Shown here: positions 47,201-58,998 of the stretch, piece after piece | How positions within the stretch are numbered: the first letter of the stretch is position 1 | Layout: each line of letters opens with the position of its first letter | Assembly: GCA_918807975.1 (NCBI GenBank) | Contig: OU964921.1 | Location: forward strand, 46,650,498 to 46,714,497 | Direction: 5' to 3' | Length of the DNA stretch: 64,000 nt | Source of the DNA: Aplidium turbinatum | Taxonomy: Eukaryota; Chordata; Ascidiacea; Aplousobranchia; Polyclinidae | The notes under the pieces: generated by a model | The model's database searches: none | What the model was told of the DNA's origin: nothing | What the model saw: only the letters and a program-made list of their open reading frames with translations | Program-made: the position numbers and the translations under genes

Positions 47201-48100
47201 GCAGTCCAAAAACTTTTAAGCTGAATAGTAACTATATTTGATTTATTTCCCTCTGGCATTGAACTCCTTTATGTAGAAATAATAATGAAAAAGTAAAGAG
47301 CCCAAAATGTAGATAGGCTACAAAACGTGTGTTCAGCAAACGTTTTGAAACCTGTTTTCATCATTACATTTGTAGCACTGAAGATGAAGACACCATAGTT
47401 TTGGAAATAGTTGCTGAACATGAGTTTATTGTATTTACATTTTGGGATCTTTAATTTTTGATTGTAGCTAATTACAGTTCAATGTTCTTACATACAAACG
47501 GACAAGGATTGTGAAGCAATAAAATGGATTATGCTAATGCATGGAATTGATTGATCGATGCTAACTCGGAGATTGAAGAAATTGCGGAAGTGCACGAAGG
47601 AAGCTGCACGCGTTTGAGCCACATTTTTTGTGACGTCACAATAAATTAAAGTATTGTCATCATTTCTGCAGATGACACTAAATGACGCAGTTCACTTTCT
47701 TTTACAGAATTGCTTCATTAGTTTTCGCGATATTAATAAAGAACAGAATGCGACTCTGTGGCCACAAGCATGATGGCATTATAGCGTAATGTCGGCATCT
47801 TTTGCGGACGCACTGACTGGGACTGACCAAGAGGGTCTCGCCGGGCGACAACTTTTTTTTCAAATTCTTCTACATGGCGTAAGGTCGGTTAGTACTGAGT
47901 GACGTCAAAGCTCAGGAAAGTATCGAATTTTTACACACTTTTCATGAACAATCAAAGATATTGAAACAATTGTTCATCAATAAGCAATTGTCACGTATTC
48001 GAACAGAGTTCATGCGACAAAGTGAATTATCGCTAAACATGACAAAGAATAACTTGTTATGTAGTTGAATGAGTTTCGCTTTTAGCAGCATGATCGTTGC
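47201..48100. other. Non-coding stretch
   Basis: No gene is supported. A short plus-strand frame at about 47790 (MSASFADALTGTDQEGLAGR) is open for only 37 codons and lacks context. Confidence 0.35.
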
Positions 48101-48290
48101 TTACTTCACAGTGTAGATTCAAACGATCTGTTATAGCCTGAAAAAAAAAACCACTCACTGACTTCAACACCATTCGTCATAGCACATGACTAGGGAACTG
48201 TGTTCCGAAAGCTAGTGTAATTTGATATTGCCAAAAAGAACCCGCAGCATCAGGCTATAACAGATCGTTTGAATCTACACTGTGAAGTAA
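48101..48290. mobile_element. Inverted-repeat MITE (190 bp)
   Basis: The arms 48101-48141 and 48250-48290 are 41-nt inverted copies (TTACTTCACAGTGTAGATTC onward). AACTTGTTA lies outside both ends, at 48053 and 48292, suggesting that related flanking sequence was also duplicated. No coding. Confidence 0.7.
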
Positions 48291-48399
48291 ATAACTTGTT
48301 ACGTAAACAAACCCCACCGAGTCGGAGGATAATCTCAAACCAAATAGTTTAAGTTTGTAAATTTGTAAACTTTCAAATCGAATGCCAGCACAAAGGCAC

Positions 48400-49400
48400 C
48401 GTGTCGCGTGGTAGCTTCATTGCTACAATCAAGCCGCAGTTCAGTAACTTACCAAAAAGCAGTGCGAGTACTTCGTTGGAATCAAAGCTACGACCCCCAG
48501 AACGTACCAGAGCCTCTAACAATACGTCCACGCAGCCAACAACTGGTCAGCGGGATTCAAGTAAGTCATCACTTACTTGGAACCTTTTACTTGTTACTTA
48601 TTCAAATAATTCTCAATTACTTGAAATTTTAAAGTGGACCTAGAGTAATATAAAAAGTTGGAAAATAAAAGCAAATCTTTAAAAGATGCCCCTTGCACTT
48701 TTTGATATGGACTTACAGGGTCTGAATGAACAAAAGGTCAAAGTTCCTCGCGGTTTGTCAGAGAGCCTTGACATCATGGAAGTAAGAGCAAACCATTTGC
48801 CAGAGAGATGTTGCAATGTTGAAAATAAAAGTTGCTTGGATACGTCTTCAACATATTCATGAAAAAGAAAAGGCCCATGTCAATGAAACTGCTCTCTAAA
48901 GTACAGTAACAAAGAGGATCAAAGCAAGGAAAAATGGAAGAATTTGTGGACTTGCCATGCACTTGGAGGCTCCAAATCATTGTGATTGTGGATTCTTCTT
49001 CCTTGATTTATAAGAAAAATGATCTGGTCAAGATTATATCAGACTTTTTCTTAACATGGACATTAGAGTTGATAAAAGTGACCAAGATATCAACGAGAAA
49101 CACCCAGAGAAAAAATCCAAAGCAGAAATATTGAATGAAATTCTATCTGCAGGCTTCAAGTTCTTTTTGCATCCAGTCCAAGAAAACGCCTTACATAAAA
49201 AAGGAGATTACTTTTTACAAAGCCCCGAAGAGTGTCCCAAAGATCTTAAAAATCTAAAATCATGCCTTGCCTCTCTCCCACCGCCTTCAGTTGAGAGATG
49301 CTTGAGTGGAGCTGGACTATTTGCCTCTAAACTCAGTCTTCTCTTAGTGACAATTTTGTGGATTTTTTGTGTTTTCTGAGAAGTCACTTTCAGAGCCAGT
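48400..49400 (+). pseudogene. hAT-like transposase fragment
   Basis: The clearest part is at about 49220-49400: NLKSCLASLPPPSVERCLSG followed by AGLFASKL and, after a frame change near 49330, LSDNFVDFLCFLRSHF, the C-terminal dimerisation motif of a hAT group distinct from the others here. Upstream open pieces (48401-48643, 49056-49220) may belong to the same protein. No terminal repeats were found. Confidence 0.6.
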
Positions 49401-50476
49401 AAGAGAGGTACAACTGTAATGTAACTGGGTAACTGTAATGACTAGGCCATATATTTCATTTATTGTGGCTTGTTTGATTGATTGCTTTTGTTAAAACTTA
49501 ATTATTACCAAGTGAACGTGGTAATGCAACTTCCCATTTTCCCAATCGACAAAAAGAATCATGTTGTGAACATAGCAATTATGCATATAGGCCTATACGC
49601 TTACCTCTAGTTACATTGTGTTGGCTCGGGTAAACTGCAGATTTGTTTGTTACTAGAATTACTTAAGTACCGGTACCGGTAACAAGTTATAATGGTGAAG
49701 AAAGGGGCATTATTCCCGGCTATCAGCACAAGGCTGAGCACTCACTAGAACAGCGAGCAGTTAGTGATTCGCTAACCATAACGGTGGGCAAAACACGGTG
49801 TCTATCCCTGTTGATTCTTGCTACAATCGGCTGCCGAGAAACACAACAAGTTATAATCTTTACTTATTATTTGAGTAAAAACCTCCTTTACTTGAGTCCA
49901 GCCCTAATGGCAGCAGTATGTTACTCCATGAATGTCGTCTCTCAACCAGCTGCAGGAAAATCGAAGTAAATCTCAACGTTTTGATGTGCGAAGGCCTTCA
50001 TCGACAGCAAAATGAAGCAAATATTGACTTGCTGATTCTTGAGTATGGGTTGTCGGCGACTGCGTCAGAGAGAGGAGGCTCAATGACGTAGCCTCAATGA
50101 CGTAGCTAAAACATGATTGTCTTCAACCCAAACTCCAAATGTGATCCTTACATCTGACATAGGGTCACGTAGGTTGCTTCACTTAATATGAAAAATTGAA
50201 GCAGTGAGCTGTCAAGCCTGCGATGTTACTATATTTTCTTTTATATGACATCATGAAATGACATCCTGACGTCATATTGTCTTCATTCATAAGAGGTTGA
50301 GAAGGATGTCAGTATTGTTCGGTCATAAAATTGCTGCTTATTGCAACTACAAACAAGTGATTCGTAAAGAATTGATGAATCAAAAGTCCTCGACTTAAGA
50401 TGCTTAATGTGAAGTTTCTAATTGACTGACAAAAGCAGCGGTTGAGAACTATGCGGCATGAATTAGTGGTGCGATA
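49401..50476. other. Non-coding stretch with SINE relics
   Basis: It contains a SINE-2 body fragment near 49786 (GTCTATCCCTGTTGATTCTTG) and an inverted fragment near 50452-50480. No gene is supported. Confidence 0.4.
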
Positions 50477-50484
50477 CTGATGAG

Positions 50485-52537
50485 CAGGGGTGCATTCCTA
50501 AAATTTTATTTGGGGGTCTCTAACACTTAGCTGTGTTGTTATAAACAAAGTATGTATAAGTAATCGGTGTAGGTTAGCCAACAATGTTTACCTTTTTTAA
50601 AAGGAAACACTGTTCAGTTTGTAGAAGCAACAAAACGTGAAAACGTGGTTGAATCCGATATAAAATTATAAGTTTGAAATTTGGCTTGGTTGCTACACTG
50701 CAATCTCCTTTTCTTTTTTTTTTACTGCGTAGGCCTACACTTGAAACTCGATTGCCAATCCTAAGCACACTTGCAAAAACATTGACTGCAATAGGAAAGT
50801 AAGGAAATGCAATTCTTGAAATGAGCGCTTGTGGTTGCAGATTTGCTATATAAGAACCAATAAGCTGTCAATGTAACAGTTACATTAAAATCTCATTTAG
50901 TTATTAACGAACAGTTTAAAAAACTCCAATTACAGCAAAAGCGTATTCCAAGTTGGTGCAAACGAGATTACACAAAACAAATAGCCTGTCTGCCAGGTCT
51001 TTGGTTTTATGGGCTAAGTTATAAGCACCACGACAGTCCTTGATTTTAGACAGCAAACAGTTTTTGCAGAGATCTGAGTTCATTCAATGTGGGCAGCTTA
51101 GAATGCTTAACTTGAATATCCACAGCCGACCGATGAGTCTGCAACCACTTCTGAGTTGCCGCAGTGCCATTCCATAAATGAGGAGGTGGTCCATTGATGC
51201 TGATGAACAACAATGCTGAAACAAGTGATATGGTCAGCCGTGATCGTAGCTGTGTGATGACCAAGTTCATTTTGTGAAAATCCACGTTCGGCTTCAGCAG
51301 AACTTATAGCAATCATGTTTAGTACTACGTTCTTGAGCAACTTTATCGTATCTGCTATATGACAAGGATTGTCAACATACAATCGAAAATCGGAAATAGG
51401 AGTGATGACATGAAATCTCTCCTCTATTTTTCGTAATCTCTGCTCCCCTTCTTGCCATGGAACTTCGACTGCAGCAGGCCACAACTCTGGTACAATAATT
51501 TCCAAGCTCTTCACAGAATTTTCATTGTTGGTGTCTACCATCCTGCTGCCAGTGTTGTCAACTGAAGCTTGAATAAACCGATAACGACGAAAAGAAGGAT
51601 AGTCTCTACGTCGAGCTTTGAACTGGTCCAATGTTGTGCCTTTAAAGGAGTAGTTTTTTGTACTTCCGGGACTCAAGTTAACAACTTCATCAAACGAATA
51701 CTTTCCTTCTTGAATAGCTTTTTTTATTTGAAATAGAAAATTAACAGTCCATTTGACATGACGATTAGCTACTACGAAGTTGATATTCCCAGTCTGGAGA
51801 GTTTCTGACAAAAGTGATAATTGCCGAAGACAATTTTTTAAAAGCGCCAGATCTTCTACTAATTCCTTGGTGGTCATTTTGATGCAGAGACCTCTGAACA
51901 TGGCCCGATCTGTTGCTCTAATATTCTTCTTTTCTGCGAGGGTTGTGAAGTGTTTATACAATGCTGGGAAACTATTCCACAGAGCATTGATAGCACGATG
52001 TGAGGACGCAACCCAACGCACACTGAAAATTTTACCTACTTTCCTCAACTCGACATCGAACTCTGTGGCAATGCTGCTCAGTTCCCGATGCAACTTCGCG
52101 GATCTCGAATAGCTACTGTAAATTTTGTCAAAAAATGCCTGTAGGAAAATCCATCCACAGTGTCTATTGCATCAGATACAGCTAATTCCAACCGTTGATT
52201 CAAACAGTGCCACAAAATTATGTTCGGAAATACTTCTTTCATTCTGGGCCCTACTCCGCTCTTGGTACCCAGCATTACAGACGCACCATGTCAGATGTAA
52301 AGGAAATGAAATGTTGTTTCAAATAAGCTTCAGTGAAACCATTCTCTCTCAGTACTTTCATAATTGCTTCATAAACAGAAACCGAATCTTGGCCATCAAG
52401 TTCACAAAGATCCAAAAATTTGTTTTCTGGAGATTCGTTATCACATAAATGGAAGCTTGAACGAGCCCCCCCCTGAGCCTCCCTTTTCGTATTTCGGGGG
52501 GCTGAGCTCCCCCGAGCCCCCCAGGAATGCAACCCTG
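50485..52537 (-). mobile_element. hAT transposon (KIAA1586-like), dead
   Basis: The ends CAGGGGTGCATTCCT and AGGAATGCAACCCTG are inverted repeats, flanked by the perfect 8-bp duplication CTGATGAG (50477-50484 and 52538-52545). GCCCCCC/GGGGGGC subterminal runs lie on the right. The minus strand codes for a transposase. It inserted in SINE-2-related sequence. Confidence 0.95.
51046..52460 (-). pseudogene. hAT transposase (KIAA1586/dimer-Tnp-hAT type), frameshifted
   Basis: In order on the minus strand: 52275-52460 (DSVSVYEAIMKVLRENGFTE), 52078-52275 (NIILWHCLNQRLELAVSDAI), 51107-52093 (KIFSVRWVASSHRAINALWN ... IAISSAEAERGFSQ) and 51046-51285 (MNLVITQLRSRLTISLVSAL ... NGPPPHLWN). The last two join across a frameshift near 51270, inside the dimerisation motif. 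The protein is otherwise nearly complete from the core onward; the N-terminal zinc finger is not seen. Confidence 0.85.
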
Positions 52538-52621
52538 CTGATGAGCCCAGCCTCATGGGCAAAACAAGTGTCTATCGCTGTCAATTCGTGCTACAATCGA
52601 CTGCCGAGAAACACATGTTTT

Positions 52622-52911
52622 TGGAAAAGTCCTGATGGCTAGTATGGAGGCTACACTACACCGGTATGGTTAGCGAAACACAATGCTCGCTGTTCTATAG
52701 TGAGTAGTCAGGCAGTGCTGACGCCAGGAAGACCGCTTCTTCTCAACAAAGCCGTCGACGAAAAGTCATATAACCATAAAGAAATATCACAGTGAAGAAG
52801 AAGCGATCTTCCTGGCGTCAGCACTTGTACCTGACTACTCACTATAGAACAGCGAGCATTGTGTTTCGCTAACCATACCGGTGCCTCCACACTAGCCATA
52901 AGACTTTTCCA
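52622..52911. mobile_element. Long inverted repeat (about 290 bp)
   Basis: The arms of about 120 nt (GGAAAAGTCCTGATGGCTAG onward, and the inverse ending near 52911) share ACCGGTATGGTTAGCGAAAC and CTGACGCCAGGAAGA. The loop is about 45 nt. The left arm has a small insertion near 52660. No coding; foldback-type MITE. Confidence 0.7.
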
Positions 52912-53294
52912 TCAACACGTGTCTTGCTACACTCGACTGCCGAAAAACAAAATAGTAGTTTATGGGTATTTCGGTTTCGTTGATGTGAAATTGTGAAGTC
53001 CAACAGAAAAGAACAAAACTCCATAAAATATTGAGCTTCTGCAGCAATTGGTCTATTTCCATTCTTTTTTGCTTTAAATAGCCAAAAAACACGATTAAAC
53101 ATTCTGAGAACTAGTGTGCCCATAGACTGGGATGGTCTCCCCAGCTGGGAGGGGAGTATGGAGTCAGTCAACCCTGACATGGGTTCACCAAGTGTCTAAT
53201 CTGAACACTCGATATAACACCATCACCAAGATGACATTCCAAGTCAGCGTCAAAATTATTGCAAGCTTAAAAATGTGTCAAAGGATCAACTTAC

Positions 53295-53575
53295 TTAAAG
53301 GGTTCATCTTTCAGAGGCGCAGCGATTTGTTCTTCAGAAGGGAAACGTTTGTGAAGTTTATTGGTAGATCCATCAGTTTGTAGCAAATGTGCTGATGATG
53401 CTCCAACCACTTGAGACTCCTCGAATTCTACGATTTTATTCTGACTTGATGCAGAGTCCTCGTTTCCACAAATACATTTGCGCGGCGTCTTGTCTATGGC
53501 TCTGTTGTCGGGGGGTGATTGCGCGAGAAAATGTGCAAAAGCATTGAAATAAACGACTTCTCTGCGCTTTTCCAT
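53295..53575 (-). CDS. Candidate first coding exon of a host gene
   Basis: On the minus strand, an ATG in good context (AGCATGG) opens 93 codons (MEKRREVVYFNAFAHFLAQS ... IAAPLKDEPFK) to a canonical donor, CCCTTTAA|GTAAGTT. The product is hydrophilic with a short CxC motif. It ends with two bases of a codon and does not connect directly in phase to the exon at 45910-46226, so at least one exon between them would be needed if they share a gene. The family is unknown. Confidence 0.4.
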
Positions 53576-53900
53576 GCTAGCTCTCTAAAAGACTAAATAA
53601 GTTACTGCATTATTGAACTTGTGCATTTTCAAGCTTCGCAAGAATTATAAAAATCTAAAAGTTCTGTTGCAATCACGTGACATTAGAATTGTGACACACT
53701 TAGATTACCTATGCAATATGACGCAACAATGCAGCCACGGTTTGTGAAAATGTCACGTTTCGATGCTTGATCTCTTTGAAACGTTCTATATCCTATATCT
53801 TTTCATCATGTCATTCAGTTTGTGCGAGCATAATTTGGATTTACCAGAGTCGGGCGAAAAATGTGCGACTCCGACTTCTCGGCTAATTACTGGCCTACTT

Positions 53901-54072
53901 GGTAACGACCAGAACATCACACAACTAAGGCGAAGAGCCACGCAGCGTGAGTCCTGTCTTTGTCATGAGTTACCAAGGGGGGTGGGGGACCCCCCACCCC
54001 CCTTGGTAACAAAGACAGGACTCAATGGACATGGCTCTTTCGCCTTAGTTGTGTGATGTTCTAGTCGTTACC
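53901..54072. repeat. Large palindrome
   Basis: Arms of about 85 nt (GGTAACGACCAGAACATCAC onward) pair with the inverse ending GTTACC at 54072, around a short centre between GGTGGGGG and CCCCACC. Mismatches are few apart from a small insertion near 53935-53950. The right end overlaps the left end of the element at 54071-54509. Confidence 0.8.
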
Positions 54073-54509
54073 GGCCGGTAGGCACTTTTACGTATTACAC
54101 TGCCCGAATTCCATAACGCAATCATGCGTGATGTAACATCACTGGTATTTCAGTCACAATTTTCTTTATTTACTCCATTGATTGCAGTCATTAAGATTCT
54201 TCTTGCACTCAGTTCAGTTGCAGAAGAAAAAATAGTATTAGCAGGAGGTGGGAATCGGACCCACGCAATCGAAATTATTACTCCTTTGCCTTTACCCATT
54301 CGGCCACGCAGGTTGTGGGGATGCATTCAGTTAAATTTCTTTGTATCAAAATTTTTCGATAAAGACAACCAGATAATCACGTGTTGAGTCACATGACTGA
54401 AGTCAGCTGATTTGCGTGTACGTCACTTTTTTCTGCTCTTCTCGTCACGCATGGTTGCGGTTACCTTTTCGGGCAGTGTCATACGTAAAAGTGCCTACCT
54501 TACCGGCCG
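54071..54509. mobile_element. MITE-like element with 38-bp inverted ends and a tRNA-like core
   Basis: CCGGCCGGTAGGCACTTTTA onward (54071-54108) is inverted at 54468-54509. Inside, on the minus strand, 54239-54314 resembles a tRNA: CGTGGCCGAATGGGTAAAGGC (A-box region) and GGGTCCGATTCCCACC (T-arm/B box). The anticodon arm does not pair well, so I call it a tRNA-derived piece, not a working tRNA. Confidence 0.55.
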
Positions 54510-54518
54510 CTTCGGCTT

Positions 54519-54893
54519 CAGTGTTGCCAGATTTTTTTAATTTTTGTCCTTGTCCTGTGTGTCCAATTAAATTTTATTTTCACTTAGGTTGCTATTGATA
54601 TTAAAACAACGACTTTCATAAAATCTGACAAAAACAAACGCTTGTATTTCCAGGTAAAGTTCTAGACTGCAATAGCCTACGGTGAACAAGAAACAATATT
54701 TTGAAAAAAAGTTTGTAAACAAAAATTTCATTATTCATCATTTTTTGTCAAGCCGGAATTGGAGTCGACATTTTATAACGACTCCGAGCGTGACAAAAAA
54801 TTTATTTGACTCCACAGCCATGAGCATAGCTTTATGCGATCAAATCTTTTCGTTGAGCTACAACATCGAGTAATACATCATCTGGCAACGCTG
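54519..54893. mobile_element. Probable hAT-type MITE (375 bp)
   Basis: CAGTGTTGCCAGAT (54519) is matched by ATCTGGCAACGCTG ending at 54893. No 8-bp duplication is visible. The sequence inside is AT-rich and non-coding. CAGxGTTGCCAGA ends also appear at 43370 and 43499. Confidence 0.5.
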
Positions 54894-55309
54894 GAATAAT
54901 AGATAAATCACTTGAAAGAAACCAAGACGGAGCAAGGTTGTATCGAAGCAAAATATTATTTAGATGAAAAATCTGATTTTTTGTTCAAAACGAGACATAA
55001 AGTCACTTGGTTTAAAATTCCAATCCTAGAATTATTTTTGTTTCTTAGTCCTGTCTTTTCTAGGGAATGTGAAAGCTTTGACAAAGCGTACAGACTGAAA
55101 TGCAATAAGATGTAAACATATCTATAGGGCTATAATCCTACACACCAACAGGCAGTGTTGTACATTGACGCCGTCAATTTGACGGCGTCATTTGACGGCG
55201 TCAACTTTTTGTTGACGCTGAGGCTAGCGCCGTCAGTGTATTTTTTAGTTGACGGAAGTGATAGCGCCGTCAACTATTTTGCCGATTTTAAGCGTCACGC
55301 GCTATGCGT

Positions 55310-55511
55310 CATTTTTTGTTTTCATGGAAAATCTCGTTTCACAATGAGAGTTTCGCAATGTATTCTGGCCAGCGCGACTCATCCGAATTACCCGTTTTCT
55401 CGTTGGTTGGAATGGCTCCCTGGAATACAAGAGGAAAAAGTTGGCCAAATGGTGATCACTCATATCGTGAGCAGTATCGAGAACGAAGGATCAGAAAGTG
55501 AAAGCGAATAA
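55310..55511 (+). pseudogene. hAT transposase fragment
   Basis: The plus frame reads CILASATHPNYPFSRWLEWL and ends NEGSESESE at a stop at 55509-55511. ATHPxxxxxWL is a conserved segment before the acidic linker of several BED-type hAT transposases. The catalytic and dimerisation parts are absent. Confidence 0.5.
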
Positions 55512-56895
55512 TCAATGAATGTCATCGCGGAGGTTGAAGAAACTTTATTTCAAGAGCTCTATGCCTCTGAAAAGAGCTATGTTGGTGCACTGGACCTCGT
55601 TAAAATAAGATTTATATACGGAAGTAATCACAGCACGCTTGGAACAGCGATACCTTTCCGAGTAAACGTTTTCAAGACTTGTTTTTGAAATACAGCACAC
55701 CAATAGTCCAATACCATTCAGCGCTGCTGTGGAATTCATATTTTCGCTTGGAAAGGACATTATGCGTCCCAAACGCAGCAGACTGTCAGACAAACGTTTT
55801 GAAATGCTTAGAAATAACTAACAAGCTAAAGCAGCTAATTACAATACAGTCTCAAAACAAGGCTAAAATAGCGCTAGAAATTAGTGCTGACGCTGACGCC
55901 GTCAATTTCTTTAAGAGCTGACGCAGTACTTTACGCCGGAAGGTAATTTGATACGGAAGGTAATTTGATACACCCGCCTTACAGAAATATACAAAAAAAA
56001 TTGATCGAAAATACTGCCACCAAGTGAAAAATCAGTGAAAATAATGCCACAAAAATGATGCCATGCAGCTAGTTTGTGTTTTTGCGGCATAAAATGGCTG
56101 AGGTGTGTTTTTTGAATATTTTTGTAAATTTTTTACCTGTTGATTATTTTCGTCTAAAAAATTGAAGAAAGGCTCCAGAGATACGGAACTAAATTCATCT
56201 TATAGTTCATTAATAAGCCTTCAAGGGCATGTAATGTTTTTTTTGCAATGTGCATCTAAGAACACACCCATTAGGATTTTTGTAATTTTTTGAAAAAAGG
56301 TAAATTGATACATGCGCAGAAGGTAAATTGATACAGTGTATCAAATTACCTTCCTTGACTGTAACACATGTTGTCATTAGTCTGGTTTATCAAATAGTTT
56401 GTTTTGTCTAAACTAATATGATACTGTGGAGAACAGCAACTATGCATGGAAGTGGCTATTTTTACACACTTGTTGCAATGGTTACAATCAGGTTTTGCCA
56501 CAGTTAGGATTAAAGTTAGGAAGAGGTAAGGTAAGGGTTGGAGTTAGGAATAAGGTTAGGGTTTTGATCTTTGCCCAGGACTAAAAAAATTTCCAAATTA
56601 CAAGTTTTTGTATTGAACAGATTTAAACTTTTTTCAAATTAAGGCAGAGTAAATATAGCCACAGCCAGTATGTATACTCCCTTTCATAGTTAGGTGAAAA
56701 ATTTAACACACAGGCTACTATCAAAGTGACATCATGTAATATTGACTTTTAGTTTTAAATTGTAGACTACATAGGAACAAATCTGTTGAGAGTACATCAA
56801 GAATTAATTAACTTACTCTTTTTTTATAACAGTATTTCAGTGATTGAATGTACCTGTGATAATAATTTATTCTACATCTTATCATTGAAAATACC

Positions 56896-58893
56896 ATGCC
56901 TTCCAATTACAAAAGGAAAACAAATCGATGCAGTCGATCTCCCTTAGACATACTTGAACGCGCTGCAAAACAAGTTACTGAAGAGGGGTTGTCATATCGG
57001 AAAGCTGCATGCGATTTTGGAGTTGACAAGATGACACTACTTCGATACATCAAAAGGCAACAGTCAAACCCTAATAGTGCAGTTGGATACCGCTCAACAA
57101 GTCTTTCGAAACGAGTTATTCCAGAAAGTATGGAAAAAGAACTGGCTGCACATATCACTCATTTGGCAGATATGTATTTTGGCTTATCATTGGTGAAATG
57201 CAAACAACTGGCATATGAATTTGCAATGCAAAATAACCTAACGCTTCCAGATTGTTGGCACAAGGACAAAAAAGCTGGAAAACAATGGTGGATGGGTTTC
57301 AAGAAGCGACACAGTTTATCTATTAGATGTCCTGAAGCCACATCACTCGGCCGAGCAACAGCATTCAATAAGCAAACAGTAAAAGAATATTTCAGTAATT
57401 TATCTTGTGTGCTAGATAAATTTAAATTTACACCTGACCGAGTGTTTAATCTTGATGAAACCGGTGTAACAACTGTGCAAAACCCTAAGAAAATTGTCAC
57501 TGCTTCTGGAGTAAAAAGTGTTGGTGCCATAACGTCTGGAGAGCGTGGAGAACTGGTCACAGCTGTTTACACGATTTGTGCTGCTGGATATGCTTTAGCT
57601 CCAATGTTGATTTTCCCCAGAGTTCGATATCGAGAGCACTTTATACGTGGAGCTCCACTTGGAACTGTGGGAAAATCAAACAAATCAGGTTGGATCAATG
57701 AGGATATTTTTATTGATTATCTTGACCATGTTGCAAATCTAACCTGCTGTTCTCCAAGCCACAAGATATTGATCATATTGGACAATCATGAAACACATAT
57801 TTTACTTGCAGCTATCAATAAGGCCAGAGATCTTGGTATTGTTTTGCTCACAATTCCTCCACACACGTCGCACAAACTGCAGCCGTTAGATAAAACTGTG
57901 TTTGGTCCATTCAAATCTTGCTACAACAAAGCAATGGACAACTGGATGAGGTCCAATCCTGGAAAGACAATTTTTATTTATGACATTCCAGGACTAGTTA
58001 ATGAAGCCCATTTAGCTGCAATGGTGCCAAGGAATATCTTGTCTGGATTTAGTGCGACTGGAAACTTTCCCTACAATCTAGATATTTTCACAGAGGCTGA
58101 CTTTGCATCTTCATCGGTAACCGATAGAGATTTTACTCCCGAGGCTGGCAGCATTCCAGAAATCACACAATTGGTGCAAAATGAATTGGATAGTGACAAG
58201 ACCAACAGTTTACAAACTCCTGTTTTTTATGGTGCTGCAAATGCAACTGATGATGGTGAGGGCTTTCGTACAAATGAATCATTATCTTCAGAAGTACCAG
58301 ATATTTCAGCTTATGTTTCTCCTTCTGATGTCTTACCTATTCCAAAAGCAGCACCCAGAAAGCAAATGAACCGAAGAAGAGGAAAAACCAGGGTTTACAC
58401 AGACACTCCTATTCGAGATGAAGTTGAGAAAAGGGTGATGGAAAAGACGGCAAAAAACACAAAACAAAGCTCTAAAAGAAATTTATTTGGCAAGAGTAAA
58501 AATTCAGTCCAAGTTGAAAGCACGTCTTCAGATGAACTTCATGTCCCATATGATGATAGCGATGCCTCCTACAAGGAAATTATTAAAGCAAATTGTGGTG
58601 ACTTTGTAATTGTGTTAGTCTTTGGAAAGTCAAGATCCTTAAAATACATAGCCCGAGTCGATGATTTTGATGGTGAAGAATACGATGGGGTGTTTTTGCA
58701 AAAAGTGAATAGGAAAGTGAATGAAGATGATGTTGATGGACCAATTTTCATCATTAATGAGAATGATGCTGCCTCATTTGCACCGGAGGACATTGTATTA
58801 AAATTGCCAGCGCCAGTTACAGTTGGCGGTTCTGCAAGGAGATGCAACCAACTGCGGTTTCCTTTTAACTTTGAGAAATTCAATTTGGCCTAA
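56896..58893 (+). CDS. pogo-like DDE transposase, 665 residues, intact
   Basis: The N-terminus is a psq-type helix-turn-helix (about residues 15-55, LDILERAAKQVTEEGLSYRK). A CENP-B-type DNA-binding region follows (about 75-145, ending KQWWMGFKKRHSLSIR), then a DDE_1 catalytic core with D187 (FNLDETGVTTVQ), D296 (ILDNHETH) and D332 (LQPLDKTVFGPFK), a D35D spacing. The tail from about 485 has a basic stretch (RKQMNRRRGKTRV) and a C-terminal domain (GDFVIVLVFGKSRSLKYIAR ... EDIVLKLPAPV) shared by longer pogo/Jerky-like transposases. It would cut and re-insert the element at TA sites in the nucleus. There is one exon, no stop, and ATG at 56896. Confidence 0.93.
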   Translation: MPSNYKRKTNRCSRSPLDILERAAKQVTEEGLSYRKAACDFGVDKMTLLRYIKRQQSNPNSAVGYRSTSLSKRVIPESMEKELAAHITHLADMYFGLSLVKCKQLAYEFAMQNNLTLPDCWHKDKKAGKQWWMGFKKRHSLSIRCPEATSLGRATAFNKQTVKEYFSNLSCVLDKFKFTPDRVFNLDETGVTTVQNPKKIVTASGVKSVGAITSGERGELVTAVYTICAAGYALAPMLIFPRVRYREHFIRGAPLGTVGKSNKSGWINEDIFIDYLDHVANLTCCSPSHKILIILDNHETHILLAAINKARDLGIVLLTIPPHTSHKLQPLDKTVFGPFKSCYNKAMDNWMRSNPGKTIFIYDIPGLVNEAHLAAMVPRNILSGFSATGNFPYNLDIFTEADFASSSVTDRDFTPEAGSIPEITQLVQNELDSDKTNSLQTPVFYGAANATDDGEGFRTNESLSSEVPDISAYVSPSDVLPIPKAAPRKQMNRRRGKTRVYTDTPIRDEVEKRVMEKTAKNTKQSSKRNLFGKSKNSVQVESTSSDELHVPYDDSDASYKEIIKANCGDFVIVLVFGKSRSLKYIARVDDFDGEEYDGVFLQKVNRKVNEDDVDGPIFIINENDAASFAPEDIVLKLPAPVTVGGSARRCNQLRFPFNFEKFNLA

Positions 58894-58998
58894 GGAAATC
58901 TGTTTGTGATTAGAACTTTTATTGCTGTGTTGTAGGCTGAAAGATGTGTTGTGTATTTGTGTGTGATGCATTAGCTCATTCTCTTATTTAGACGTGGC

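Noticed and set aside
49980-50090. A further host exon preceded by a pyrimidine tract on the minus strand
   Set aside because: The open frame has no consensus donor and does not meet the phase required by neighbouring exons.
54239-54314. A working tRNA gene on the minus strand
   Set aside because: The A and B boxes are good, but the anticodon arm does not pair and the sequence lies inside a TIR element.
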